DNA from: Roseiarcus sp963835215
Lineage (GTDB): Bacteria; Pseudomonadota; Alphaproteobacteria; Rhizobiales; Beijerinckiaceae
Assembly (NCBI GenBank): GCA_963835215.1
Contig: CAWIES010000004.1
Location: 496,001-560,000, forward strand
Direction: 5' to 3'
Length of the DNA: 64,000 nucleotides
The translations under genes and the position numbers were made by a program. This document shows, one piece after another, positions 28,588 through 38,110 of the stretch. Below the pieces are notes generated by a model that was not told the DNA's origin, did no database searches, and worked only from the letters and a program-made list of their open reading frames with translations. Each line of letters starts with the position of its first letter. The stretch's first letter is position 1.

Positions 28588-29322
28588 TCAGAGCGCGCTC
28601 TGCGCCTTGGCTGCGGCGACGAGGAAGGCGCGCCGGCTGTCGGGCAAGGTCAGGCCGCGCGGCGCGAAAAGATCGCGGGTCAGGAAGAACCCGGTCAGCC
28701 GAAAGGCTTCGTCGACTTCCGCCGCGCTCGGGCCCGGCCCGGCGGCGCCGCGCAGGAAGGCGGGCAAGGCGAACAACCGGTCGCGCCACGGCTCGCCGGC
28801 GGCGGCGCTAACCGCCCGGCCGCTTTTGGGCGAAACATAGATCAGCTCGTCGCGTGCGCCGGTCGCCGCGCAACTGTCGAGATCGAGCGCGAAGCCGCAC
28901 TCGGCGAGCACCTGCGCCTCGAAACGGGCGACCAAGGCGGGCGCAAGATCTGCATCGTCAAGTTGCTCGGCGATCAAGGTCAACGCCTCGAACAGCGCCT
29001 CGTGGGGATCGCGCTCGGGCAACAGGCGCGTCAGGGCGCCGAGCCAACCGACGCCGGCAAGTCCGATCGCGCTGGCGATCAACCGCCCTGCCCGCAGCGT
29101 CAGCGGTTCGACCGCATAGGCGCCGAGATGTTCGTCGAGCCGAGCGCGCCAGACGAGGCCAAGCGTGTTGCCCGGCTGCAGCGCGGGTTGCAGCCGGCTC
29201 GAACGGCCCCCGCGCACCAGACCGAGATGGCGTCCGTGGCGGCGCGTCATTGCTTCGACGATCGTCGAGCTCTCGCCGTGACGGCGCACGCCGATGACGA
29301 TGCCCTCGTCGCGCCATTCCAT
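28588..29322 (-). CDS. recO: DNA repair protein RecO
   Basis: A 244-residue RecO, which binds single-stranded DNA and with RecR loads RecA. The amino-terminal OB fold is recognisable (MEWRDEGIVIGVRRHGESSTIVEAMTRRHGRHLGLVRGG), followed by LQPGNTLGLVWRARL and the helical domain containing RFEAQVLAECGFALDL. Alphaproteobacterial versions commonly lack the four-Cys zinc motif, as here. It is normally next to era; here a transporter and a PMT-type glycosyltransferase lie between them. Confidence 0.93.
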   Translation of the reverse strand: MEWRDEGIVIGVRRHGESSTIVEAMTRRHGRHLGLVRGGRSSRLQPALQPGNTLGLVWRARLDEHLGAYAVEPLTLRAGRLIASAIGLAGVGWLGALTRLLPERDPHEALFEALTLIAEQLDDADLAPALVARFEAQVLAECGFALDLDSCAATGARDELIYVSPKSGRAVSAAAGEPWRDRLFALPAFLRGAAGPGPSAAEVDEAFRLTGFFLTRDLFAPRGLTLPDSRRAFLVAAAKAQSAL

Positions 29323-29337
29323 CGCTAATGCAGCTCC

Positions 29338-30576
29338 CTAACGACCGGCAAGATGCCGCGGCGGGGCGACTTTGGAAAGCCGCAGCGCCACGACAAGCGC
29401 GATCGCAGAGAGCGCGATCAACAGCGCCGCCACCGCCGGCCAGTGCCCCCGCGCGAAGAACACCCCGCCGCCCCAGCCGACCAGACTGGAGCCGAGATAG
29501 TAGAAAAACAGATAGAGCGCCGCCGCGTGGGCGCGATCGGAGGCGGCGCGCAGGCCGACCCAGCTCGAGGCGATCGAATGGGCGCCGAAGAAGCCCCACG
29601 TGAGCAGCGCGATCCCGCCGATCATCGCCGCCAGATTGTCGGACAACGTAATCGCGACGCCGACGAGCTGGCACAGGACCGCGATCCACATCACGCGCCG
29701 GCGACCGTAGCGGCCGGCGAAATCGCCCATCACCGTCGAGCTGACCGCGCCCAGCAGATAGAGCACGAAGACCCAACCAATTGTCGTCTGGCTGAGCGAG
29801 AACGGCGCCGCGGCCAGCCGGAAGCCGATGTAATTATAGGCGCAGACGAAGACGCCCATCAGTAGGAAGGCCTCGGCGTACAAGAACCGCAGGCCCGGGT
29901 CGGCGAACGGGCGCGCCAGCGCGGCGAAAAAGCCGGCCCGCGCCGCCGCGCGCGGCGCAGCGAGCCGCTCGGGCGGCAGATAGAGCGCGATCAGCACGGC
30001 GCCGAAGAAGCCGAACGCCCCGGCGGTCGCCACCGCCGGCCGCCAGCCCCAATGATCGCTAATCGCCGCCGCGATCAGGCGCCCCGCCATGCCCCCTAAC
30101 GTGCTGCCGGCGATATAGAGCCCGGTGCCCAGGCCCAACGCCTGCGGGTCGAGTTCGTCGGCGAGGTAGGCCATCGCCACTGCCGGCAGACCGGCGAGCG
30201 TCAGGCCCGCCAGCGCGCGAAACAGAAGAAAAATCGGCCAGTTGGGCGCCGCGGCGCCCAGCAGCGTCGCCACCGAGGTGGCGGCGATCGAGACCGCCAT
30301 GACCCGCTTGCGCCCGAACGCGTCGGCGACTGCGCCGGCGCCGAGCATCGCGGTCGCCAGCACAATCGTCGTGACCGACAGCGACAGGCTGGCGGTTGCG
30401 GGCGAAATCGCAAGATCGCGCGCGAACAGCGGCATCAGCGGCTGCACGTTGTAGAGCAGCGCGAAGGTCGAGAAGCCGCCGAACGCCAGCGGCGCGGCGG
30501 CGCGCCAGAATTCCGGCTGGGAACGCGAGATGCGCGCCCCGCTCGCCACGGGCGCGGGTTCGGAGGTGAGCGACAT
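29338..30576 (-). CDS. MFS transporter (YnfM/arabinose-efflux-like)
   Basis: A 412-residue, 12-helix major facilitator. The loop 2-3 signature GAVADAFGRKRVMAVS and its carboxyl-half counterpart MGDFAGRYGRRRVMWIA are both present; the start region (LYNVQPLMPLFARDLAISPATASL) resembles drug or sugar efflux carriers such as YnfM. The substrate is unknown. It lies between the PMT-type gene (45 bp upstream) and recO (15 bp downstream), all on the minus strand, so it is probably cotranscribed. Confidence 0.88.
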   Translation of the reverse strand: MSLTSEPAPVASGARISRSQPEFWRAAAPLAFGGFSTFALLYNVQPLMPLFARDLAISPATASLSLSVTTIVLATAMLGAGAVADAFGRKRVMAVSIAATSVATLLGAAAPNWPIFLLFRALAGLTLAGLPAVAMAYLADELDPQALGLGTGLYIAGSTLGGMAGRLIAAAISDHWGWRPAVATAGAFGFFGAVLIALYLPPERLAAPRAAARAGFFAALARPFADPGLRFLYAEAFLLMGVFVCAYNYIGFRLAAAPFSLSQTTIGWVFVLYLLGAVSSTVMGDFAGRYGRRRVMWIAVLCQLVGVAITLSDNLAAMIGGIALLTWGFFGAHSIASSWVGLRAASDRAHAAALYLFFYYLGSSLVGWGGGVFFARGHWPAVAALLIALSAIALVVALRLSKVAPPRHLAGR

Positions 30577-30620
30577 GATGGAGGCTTCCTATGCGCCGCG
30601 CGCGGCGATGGGAAGACCCG

Positions 30621-32036
30621 TCAGCGCCACCCTTCGAACCAAATGCGGGCGGCAAAGCCATCCGGATCGAGAGGAAACTGCGCCGAATAGACCGGCAGGA
30701 AGAAGGCGAAGGCAAGCGCGACGACGATGAGAAAGCCGAGCGCCGGCCCGTAGCGCGCCTTCGGCGCGCCGCGAAAGAAGGCGAGCGCCAGCGCCGGTCC
30801 GAGGCAGAGGATCGAGGGGAAGTAATAGTAGAAGAACTCGAGCCCCTTGGGGTTGACCGCCCAGGGCAGGTACTGGGCGAAGAAGGCGACGGCGACGATC
30901 ATCCCGTCGATGTCGCGCCGCGCGATCCACAGCCAGAGGCAGAACAGAATCGCGACCTCGCCGGGATAAAAAGCAAATGGGTTGGCGAGGCCAACGATCG
31001 ACAGCGCCGGATGCTGCGCGCTCCAGGCGCCGGCATTGCCCCCGACCACCTGAAACAGCGCCCACACCGGGCGCGTCATCGCCGGCCACGCGTACCAAAG
31101 ACTGGAGTAAGGGTGGGTGGCCGAGACGCCGGTCATGATGTCGATCATCCGCCGCTGGGCGGCGAAGAACTCGACCACCGAGCCAGCGCGCACGATTTGC
31201 GGCAGATAGGCGAGGAAATAGGCGAGCAGCGGCGCGGCGATGAAGGCGACGATCGCACCGCCCGCGCTCAGCGCCGGCCATTCGCGCGAGGCGTAGAAGT
31301 CCTCCGGTCGCGGCTCCTCAAAGCGCACGCGCCACAGCCGCATCAGCCCTATCAACAGCAGGATCGCTGCCATCCCCGCCCACAGGAATAGCCCCGACAA
31401 TTTGCAGGCGGTCGCAAGGCCAAGCGAGAGGCCGCAAAGGTTGGCGAAGACCAGCGCGCGCAAGCGCGAGCCGCGTTCCTTGAGCGCGAGGGTGAAGAAG
31501 GTCAGCGCCAGCGCGCCGAACGCCATCAGGAACACATCGAGCATGGCGATGCGCGACTGCACATAGAGAATGCCGTCGCAGAGCGTCACCGCCGTCGCAA
31601 AGAGCGCCTGCCCGGTGTGGCGCAGCAGCGCGCGCGACCAGGCAAAGACCGCGGTCAGCGTCACCGCGCCGGCGAGCACGCTCGCTGCCCGCCAGCCGAG
31701 CGGATTGTCGCCCAAGAGCGCGATGCCCGCTTCGATCAGCATCTTGGCGAGCGGGGGATGCTCGGGGCGCAGGATCTCGCCGTTCTTCAGCAGCGCGCGC
31801 GCCGCCGGTACGTACCAGGTTTCGTCGAAATAAACGTCATGCGCGGCCTCGACGCCCCAGCGAAACAGCGCCAGCGCGCCGGCGAAGATCAAGAGGCCGG
31901 CGAGCGTCACGCCGAGCGGCGAGTTCGCGAAACGGCTGAGGCGGCCGGGCGGCGGCACGGCTGAGACTGTGGCGCGCAGCTCGCTTGGGGCGCGGGTCTC
32001 GCTCGGCGTGCGGCTCTCGAACGGGATGAGGGACAT
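30621..32036 (-). CDS. GT39/PMT-type membrane glycosyltransferase (phospholipid-linked donor)
   Basis: A 471-residue polytopic protein of the dolichyl-phosphate-mannose mannosyltransferase/ArnT superfamily. The first periplasmic loop has the acidic pair in DVYFDETWYVPAARALL and the family motif PEHPPLAKMLIEAG; about ten further hydrophobic helices follow. Such enzymes move a sugar from a polyprenyl-phosphate carrier to protein or lipid in the periplasm. ATG 32036 is used; an ATG at 32072 would add 12 residues. The frame is open further upstream but overlaps era and is not used. It sits downstream of era in the same direction. Confidence 0.85.
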   Translation of the reverse strand: MSLIPFESRTPSETRAPSELRATVSAVPPPGRLSRFANSPLGVTLAGLLIFAGALALFRWGVEAAHDVYFDETWYVPAARALLKNGEILRPEHPPLAKMLIEAGIALLGDNPLGWRAASVLAGAVTLTAVFAWSRALLRHTGQALFATAVTLCDGILYVQSRIAMLDVFLMAFGALALTFFTLALKERGSRLRALVFANLCGLSLGLATACKLSGLFLWAGMAAILLLIGLMRLWRVRFEEPRPEDFYASREWPALSAGGAIVAFIAAPLLAYFLAYLPQIVRAGSVVEFFAAQRRMIDIMTGVSATHPYSSLWYAWPAMTRPVWALFQVVGGNAGAWSAQHPALSIVGLANPFAFYPGEVAILFCLWLWIARRDIDGMIVAVAFFAQYLPWAVNPKGLEFFYYYFPSILCLGPALALAFFRGAPKARYGPALGFLIVVALAFAFFLPVYSAQFPLDPDGFAARIWFEGWR

Positions 32037-32143
32037 TGGCGAGGCGTCGGCTCCGGCGGCGGCGACGATCATGCCTGCACAGACGCCGCCCGGCAATTCG
32101 CCCGCAAATGAGCCTCTTCTTGATGGCGCGCGGCGAGCGCGCG

Positions 32144-33078
<935 letters not shown>

Positions 33079-33082
<4 letters not shown>

Positions 33083-33781
33083 GCGCCGCTCCATCGGGTG
33101 AGAAAGGCTTGCGCGGCGGCCTGTTCGGCGGCGCGCTTGGAATTGGCTTCGCCGCTCTCGGGCTCGTAGCCATCGAGCACGACCTGCATGACGAAATGGG
33201 GCGCGTGAGCCGGGCCGCTGCGCGCCGCTTCGACATAGCGCGGCGCCGGCAGCGCGCGCGCCTGCGCCCATTCCTGCACCGCGGTCTTGGCGTCGCGCTC
33301 GGGCTCGAGATCGGCGTCCATACGCGGCGCGCCAGGTGTCGCTCACCACCTTGCTCGCCGGCGCAAAGCCGGCGTCGAGAAACACCGCGCCGATGATCGC
33401 TTCGCAGATGTCGGCGAGGATCGCCGCCTTCTTGCGCCCGCCGGCGCGCGCTTCGCCCTGCCCCATCGCGACATGCGGGCCGACGTCCCATTCGAGCGCG
33501 ACGTCGGCGCACGTCTCGCGGCGCACCAGCTTGGCGAGCCGCATCGACAATTCGCCTTCGCTCGCCTGCGGGTAGGCCTCATACAGCATGTGCGCGACGA
33601 CGACGCCGAGCACGCGGTCGCCGAGGAATTCGAGGCGCTGATAGGACTGGGAGCGGTCGGGGCCGCCGGCGGCTGGCGCGGAAAGATGGGTGAGCGCGCG
33701 CGCCAGCAGGCTGCGGTCGCGGAAGACATAGCCAAAACGCGCTTCGAGTTCGGCGACCTCGACTTTGTTTTTTTTTGTCAT
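33079..33781 (-). CDS. rnc: Ribonuclease III (one indel as sequenced)
   Basis: RNase III cleaves double-stranded RNA in rRNA maturation. The signature QRLEFLGDRVLGVVVAHMLYE and the acidic ADICEAIIGAVFLDAG form the catalytic domain; a double-stranded-RNA-binding domain follows (HFVMQVVLDGYEPESGEANSK, then AAEQAAAQAFL). An extra T at about 33322 (GCG TAT GGA for GCG ATG GAC) shifts the frame between the two domains. ATG 33781 starts MTKKNKVEV; a nine-T run on the plus strand lies just inside the gene. Its stop overlaps the era start. Confidence 0.9.
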
Positions 33782-33823
33782 GCCAGGGCGCACTCCGCCC
33801 CCTTCGCGAGGCTTCGTCTCACC

Positions 33824-34631
33824 TCAGTGAACGGCGTGAAACAAGCGATTCCAGCGCACCGTCCACGGCCAGCGCCAGAATTCCCAGGCCGGCGCATCAT
33901 CGACCGAGAAGAAGATCATTTCAGCGCGGCCGATCAGGTTCTCGAACGGAACGTAGCCGACGCCGCCGCGATCGGGGGGCACGCGCGAGTCGCTGGAATT
34001 GTCGCGATTGTCGCCCATGAAGAAATATTCGCCCGGCGGCACGACGTAGACGTCGGTGTTGGCGGTGTAGGGCATCGGATTGTTGTCGCCCTCGAGCTGG
34101 ATGATCTCGTGCTTGACGCCGCCCGGCAGCGTCTCGTGGTAGTGGGCGCCTGGACGTCCTCGCCGAAACGCCCGGTCGTCGTGATAGGGCGGCAGTGGTT
34201 GGCGCTCGACGATCTGGTCGTTGATGTAGAGGCGGTCGGCCTTCATCTGGATGCGGTCGCCCGGCAGGCCGATCAGACGTTTGATGTAATCGGTCTCGCC
34301 GTCGCGCGGCAGCTTGAAAACGATGACGTCGCCGCGCTTGGGCTGCGAGGCGAGCAGGCGGCCGGGCATCGCGGTCGGCGCGAGGTCGATAAATCCCGGC
34401 AAAGAGATAATGCGAATAGCCGTAGGCATATTTCGAGACGAACAGATAGTCGCCGATCAGCAGCGTCGGGATCAGCGAACCAGAGGGGATGTTGAACGGC
34501 TGAAACAGCAGCGTGCGCACCACTAGCGCGATCAGCAGCGCCTGGACGACGACCTTGACCGTCTCCCACCAGCCCTCTTCCTTGGCGGCGGCCGCCTGGA
34601 CGGGTCGTTTGAGAGTGTTCGGTTCGCTCAT
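33824..34631 (-). CDS. lepB: Signal peptidase I (one indel as sequenced)
   Basis: The membrane-bound peptidase that removes signal peptides from exported proteins. One amino-terminal helix (VVVQALLIALVVRTLLF) precedes the catalytic serine in IPSGSLIPTL; here Leu replaces the usual Met after the Ser. Box D with the catalytic lysine is DYIKRLIGLPGDRIQ and box E is FFMGDNRDNSSDSR. The frame shifts at about 34405: TAT CTC TTT should read TAT TCT TTG, one base too many. Corrected length is 268 residues. ATG 34631 is the family start. It heads the lepB-rnc-era run. Confidence 0.9.
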
Positions 34632-34820
34632 GGAATCTTTAGCCTCGGAATCTTCAGACTCGTCCGCAGCCAGGCCGCTGCGCGTTGTTGCGCTTCCTAT
34701 ACAAGTCCGCCTGCGGCGCGCCAAGGGTTGTCGCAACTGTTGACGACGAGCTAGGGGCTCGCCCCGCCAACAAAAAGGCATGAGCGCGGCAATTTTGCGC
34801 TCAAAGGACCTAGCTGCGCC

Positions 34821-35792
34821 TCAAGGCGTCAGCACCGTCGAGCCGATCGTCTGGCGCGCCTCCAGCGCGGCATGGACGCTGGCGGCGTCGGCGAGCGGCT
34901 TGAGCGTCGGGGGCGCGATCTTCACCGCGCCCGAAGCGACTGCGGCGAAGAGGTCGCGCGCCATCCGCTCGAGCCGTTCGCGGTCGGCGAGGTAAGTGAA
35001 AAGGGTCGGCCTGGTCACGAACAGGGAGCCCTTCTGGGCGAGCAGCGCGAGATTGAAGGCTTCGACCGCGCCGGACGCCGACCCGAAGCTCGCCAGCAGG
35101 CCAAAGGGCTTCAGGCAGTCGAGCGAACCATGAAAGGTCGCCCGCCCGACGCCATCATAGACCACGTCGCACTTGGCGCCCTTGGTGATCTCGGCGACCC
35201 GGACGGCGAAATCCTCCTCCCGGTAGAGGATGACGTGCTTGGCGCCGCACTTCTTGGCGATCTTGGCTTTGTCCTCGGAGCCGGCGGTGGCGATCACGAT
35301 CGCGCCAAGCGCCTTGCCCCATTGGCACAGGATCTGGCCGACCCCGCCGGCGGCTGCGTGGACCAGGATGACGTCGCCCTTCTTCACCTTATAGGTCTGG
35401 CGCAGCAGAAACTGAGCGGTGAAGCCCTTCATCATCATCGACGCGGCGACATCGTAGGCGACGGTTTTGGGCAACTTGACGAGATGCTTGACCGGAACGT
35501 TGCGCTCCGCGGCGTAGGAGCCGAGCGTCGAGACATAGGCGACCCGGTCGCCGACTTTGAACGTCTTGACCCCCTTGCCGATTGCAACGACGTCGCCCGC
35601 CCCTTCGTTGCCCGGGGTGAAGGGAAAGGGCGGAGGTGGATAAAAGCCGGTGCGATAGTAGACGTCGAGGTAATTGACGGCGATAGCGCGATGGCGCACC
35701 CGCGCCTCGCCGGCCCCCGGGGGCGGCAGTTCGATCTCCTCCAGGCGCATGACATCGGGCGCCCCGGTCCGGTGGATACGAATCGCGCGCAT
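34821..35792 (-). CDS. NADPH:quinone oxidoreductase (zinc-independent MDR family)
   Basis: A 323-residue medium-chain dehydrogenase/reductase. The catalytic domain carries NYLDVYYRTGFYPPPPFPFTPGNEGAG; the Rossmann domain has the quinone reductase signature VHAAAGGVGQILCQWGKALGA, near residue 145, that binds NADPH. No zinc-ligand cysteines at the alcohol dehydrogenase positions. It probably reduces quinones or enones with NADPH. GGGAGG is placed upstream of ATG 35792. It lies alone between lepB and tRNA-Glu. Confidence 0.92.
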   Translation of the reverse strand: MRAIRIHRTGAPDVMRLEEIELPPPGAGEARVRHRAIAVNYLDVYYRTGFYPPPPFPFTPGNEGAGDVVAIGKGVKTFKVGDRVAYVSTLGSYAAERNVPVKHLVKLPKTVAYDVAASMMMKGFTAQFLLRQTYKVKKGDVILVHAAAGGVGQILCQWGKALGAIVIATAGSEDKAKIAKKCGAKHVILYREEDFAVRVAEITKGAKCDVVYDGVGRATFHGSLDCLKPFGLLASFGSASGAVEAFNLALLAQKGSLFVTRPTLFTYLADRERLERMARDLFAAVASGAVKIAPPTLKPLADAASVHAALEARQTIGSTVLTP

Positions 35793-35952
35793 AATCGCCG
35801 CCTCCCCCCAACCTTCTTAGGAAACCATAATTCTCCGCGTCTTGTCTGTACGCAAGATGGAGTACGGGAGCCCCGGCGAGGTCGCGCCGCTTATCCCCTT
35901 GTTGCGCGGGCCGCTCGAGCTTTGAAGGCGCGGCGCATCTTGCCAGCCCGCG

Positions 35953-36055
35953 CCGCCGTCTTTATAGCGTGCCTCGCTGCGGCGGCTTGAGGCCGCGAAC
36001 CGCGCCCATCGTCTAGCGGTCCAGGACGTCGCCCTTTCACGGCGAAAACAGGGGT
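35953..36055. repeat. 103-bp direct repeat, copy 1 (tRNA promoter region plus 5' two thirds of tRNA-Glu)
   Basis: Matches 40993-41095 at a constant offset of 5040 bp with three substitutions (35970, 35987 and 36041). The copy includes the upstream CTTTATAGCG element, a likely minus-10 region of the tRNA gene, and the tRNA up to the beginning of the T arm. Confidence 0.9.
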
Positions 36056-36077
36056 TCGATTCCCCTTGGGCGCGCCA
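36002..36077 (+). tRNA. tRNA-Glu (anticodon TTC)
   Basis: A complete 76-nt cloverleaf with encoded CCA. Acceptor GCGCCCA pairs with TGGGCGC, discriminator G, CCA at 36075-36077. The anticodon stem TCGCC/GGCGA encloses loop CTTTCAC with anticodon TTC at 36036-36038. The T arm AGGGG-TTCGATT-CCCCT is intact. A truncated copy lies 5040 bp downstream. Confidence 0.96.
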
Positions 36078-36166
36078 ATACAATCAAAGACTTGCTGACG
36101 TTTTCTCGCGGCGATTGTCGGCTGCGCGGAATTATCCGGGAAAGATGCCCTTGGCCGCCCCGGGGC

Positions 36167-36195
36167 GAGGCGTTCGAACCTCTTCGGGCGCGCCA
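36167..36195 (+). pseudogene. tRNA 3'-half-like fragment
   Basis: GAGG-CGTTCGAA-CCTC followed by TTCGGGCGCGCCA looks like a degenerate T arm and acceptor 3' strand. GGGCGCGCCA is identical to the end of tRNA-Glu 118 bp upstream. No matching 5' half with a cloverleaf could be built in the intervening sequence. Confidence 0.35.
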
Positions 36196-36238
36196 TCTCG
36201 CTTCAACGATTTGCGCTTCAGGCCCGGAGCCGCTCCCC

Positions 36239-37927
36239 TTAGGTCTTTGCCCCAAGCATGCGAAGCAGCGTTTCGGCCACGCGTCGCTTCCACGGCTTTC
36301 GCCAAACTTTCGCGAGGCCCCAGAACGCTTTGAGCGGCAGGGCGCGCCCGTCAAAGCGGATCTCCTCGGGCGTCATCGACAGGGGATGGCCCGCAGCCTG
36401 TGCGCCATAATTCGCGCTCAGGCGCGCGCGCTCGAACGCGAGAGCGTCCTGCAGCGCGGAGTTTTGCTCCTCCAGAAACGAAATCTGCTCGCGCGGCCCG
36501 AGAGGGTCGTCCGGTTGCACGGCCCGACGGGTCAAATCTGACGAGCGGGGATGGCGGGGCATCCGCTCATCGTCCAATCGCCCCGCGGCGTGAAACGGAT
36601 AGAGGATGAGCTTGTCCGCCGGCAGGCTGCGCTGACACGCCGTCAAAAATCGAATGCCGAACGACGAAAGCGGGACATGGATGAGCGCGTTCGCCGCGAT
36701 GGACTGGATCAATCGGAACAAGACCAGCACGCGCTCGTCGTCATTCAGCAGAGGCCAGTCTCGCGCGAGATCCAAGACCGTGCAATTGGGCGCCACCCAG
36801 GCGCTGTCGGGCGCCGAGGAGTCCGTCTGGCCGCCGAGCACAAGCGTGCGCGCGGTCGGATTATTTCGATAGAGAGAGGCGATGGTCGCCTTCACAAAGT
36901 CTTCGGCTTCTTCGTCGTCACGGCTCGGGAGAATGAAAACATGGTTGTATTCGAAGGCGCCAATTATCGTGCACAGCTCAAAATAAGCGGCGCCGATGTG
37001 GAGCTTTGTGTTGCGCTGGACGTCGGCGAATTGGGACTCCGCTGTGCAGTCAAGGCGGATTTCGGGATCGATCCGGTTCTGGAAGACGATGTCATCGGCG
37101 AGCGGCTCAACCGCCGCTTTCGACCAGCGATGCCGCAAGCGCCGCCCAGCGTCTCCCGATCGCCACGACTGGTAGTCGGCCGCTGCGATCGCCGTGAAAC
37201 GCGGGGGGGAGAAAAGACTGGTCGCGGCGAGGTGACGGTGCGGAGCGTTCGGAAATCGGCTCATGATGCTGCCGACGCGCTGGCGGTAGTAGGCGATTGT
37301 GCCGGGCGCAACGACGATATCGATCCCATTCGCCACGCATTCGCAGTTGAAGCGCCAGTCTTCATAATGGAAAGGCGTTTTCGGAAAGGTCGCGACATAG
37401 GGGATGGCGACGAACACGGCCCGCCTCGCCATCACGGAAGAAACAAAGGGGTGCATATTGACAAAGGAAAGCTTCGAAATCCCGGCCAGGGGCCGATATC
37501 TGCGAAACTGACGCCAGGCGCCGAAGGCGACGCAGAACTCCGGGATCGCCAGCGTATCGGGACCATGTTTCGACAGTGCGTCAGCTTTAGCGGCGAGGGT
37601 GTTCGTCGACATCAGGTCGTCGGCGTCGGCGACCATGACATAATCGCCACTGGCGGCTTCGACCCCGGAATTTCGGGACAATGCGAGATTGCCATGGTCC
37701 ACGGCGATGCGTCTCACGCAATCGGCGGCTGACAGCTCGAAGTTCGAGAAGGCGTCGAGCGTGGCCTGATCGCTTCGATCGAACACGGCGACGACCTCGA
37801 CCGCGTGGCCTTTTTCTTTGGCGACGGCGACCGCGGCGTCCAGCGACTTCAGCGTCCGCGCGATGCAATCGGCTTCTCGATGGACATTCAGAACGATCGA
37901 AATCGAAGACAGCGTGGTTGCAGCCAT
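36239..37927 (-). CDS. Family 2 glycosyltransferase with extended carboxyl-terminal region
   Basis: About 562 residues. The GT2 domain fills residues 1-235: SISIVLNVHREADCIARTLKSL, NLALSRNSGVEAASGDYVMVADADDLMS with the DxDD metal site, and FHYEDWRFNCECVANG. Residues 240-480 show no family I recognise, and the end has a short coiled coil (EEQNSALQDALAFERARL). The likely role is surface glycan synthesis. ATG 37927 is preferred to an in-frame start at 38005 because homology begins right after it. It is divergent from the 940-residue transferase across 183 bp, inside the region bounded by the tRNA-Glu repeats. Confidence 0.78.
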   Translation of the reverse strand: MAATTLSSISIVLNVHREADCIARTLKSLDAAVAVAKEKGHAVEVVAVFDRSDQATLDAFSNFELSAADCVRRIAVDHGNLALSRNSGVEAASGDYVMVADADDLMSTNTLAAKADALSKHGPDTLAIPEFCVAFGAWRQFRRYRPLAGISKLSFVNMHPFVSSVMARRAVFVAIPYVATFPKTPFHYEDWRFNCECVANGIDIVVAPGTIAYYRQRVGSIMSRFPNAPHRHLAATSLFSPPRFTAIAAADYQSWRSGDAGRRLRHRWSKAAVEPLADDIVFQNRIDPEIRLDCTAESQFADVQRNTKLHIGAAYFELCTIIGAFEYNHVFILPSRDDEEAEDFVKATIASLYRNNPTARTLVLGGQTDSSAPDSAWVAPNCTVLDLARDWPLLNDDERVLVLFRLIQSIAANALIHVPLSSFGIRFLTACQRSLPADKLILYPFHAAGRLDDERMPRHPRSSDLTRRAVQPDDPLGPREQISFLEEQNSALQDALAFERARLSANYGAQAAGHPLSMTPEEIRFDGRALPLKAFWGLAKVWRKPWKRRVAETLLRMLGAKT

Positions 37928-38110
37928 TTTGAATTTTGCGCCGGAGGAATGACGTCGCGCAGAGCCCCTGCGTCGAGATACCATCGAAAGCAAGGCATGC
38001 GTCAAGACATTTGAATCTTTAGGGTTCCCGGGTTAGGGAAAGCCGTTTTCGAACGTCGTGGCCCGCGCGCCCTTCGTGGCCGAGGCGACGCGACAGCGGG
38101 AAAGGGACCG

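Noticed and set aside
33769..33781. Nine-base T run at the start of rnc as a phase-variable tract
   Set aside because: The frame through the run is intact and the codons give a plausible MTKKNK start; the real shift lies 450 bp away.
35817..36354. Minus-strand open frames across tRNA-Glu encoding peptides that recur at 40871-41170
   Set aside because: They are translations of the tRNA and its duplicated copy; the similarity reflects the DNA repeat, not protein conservation.
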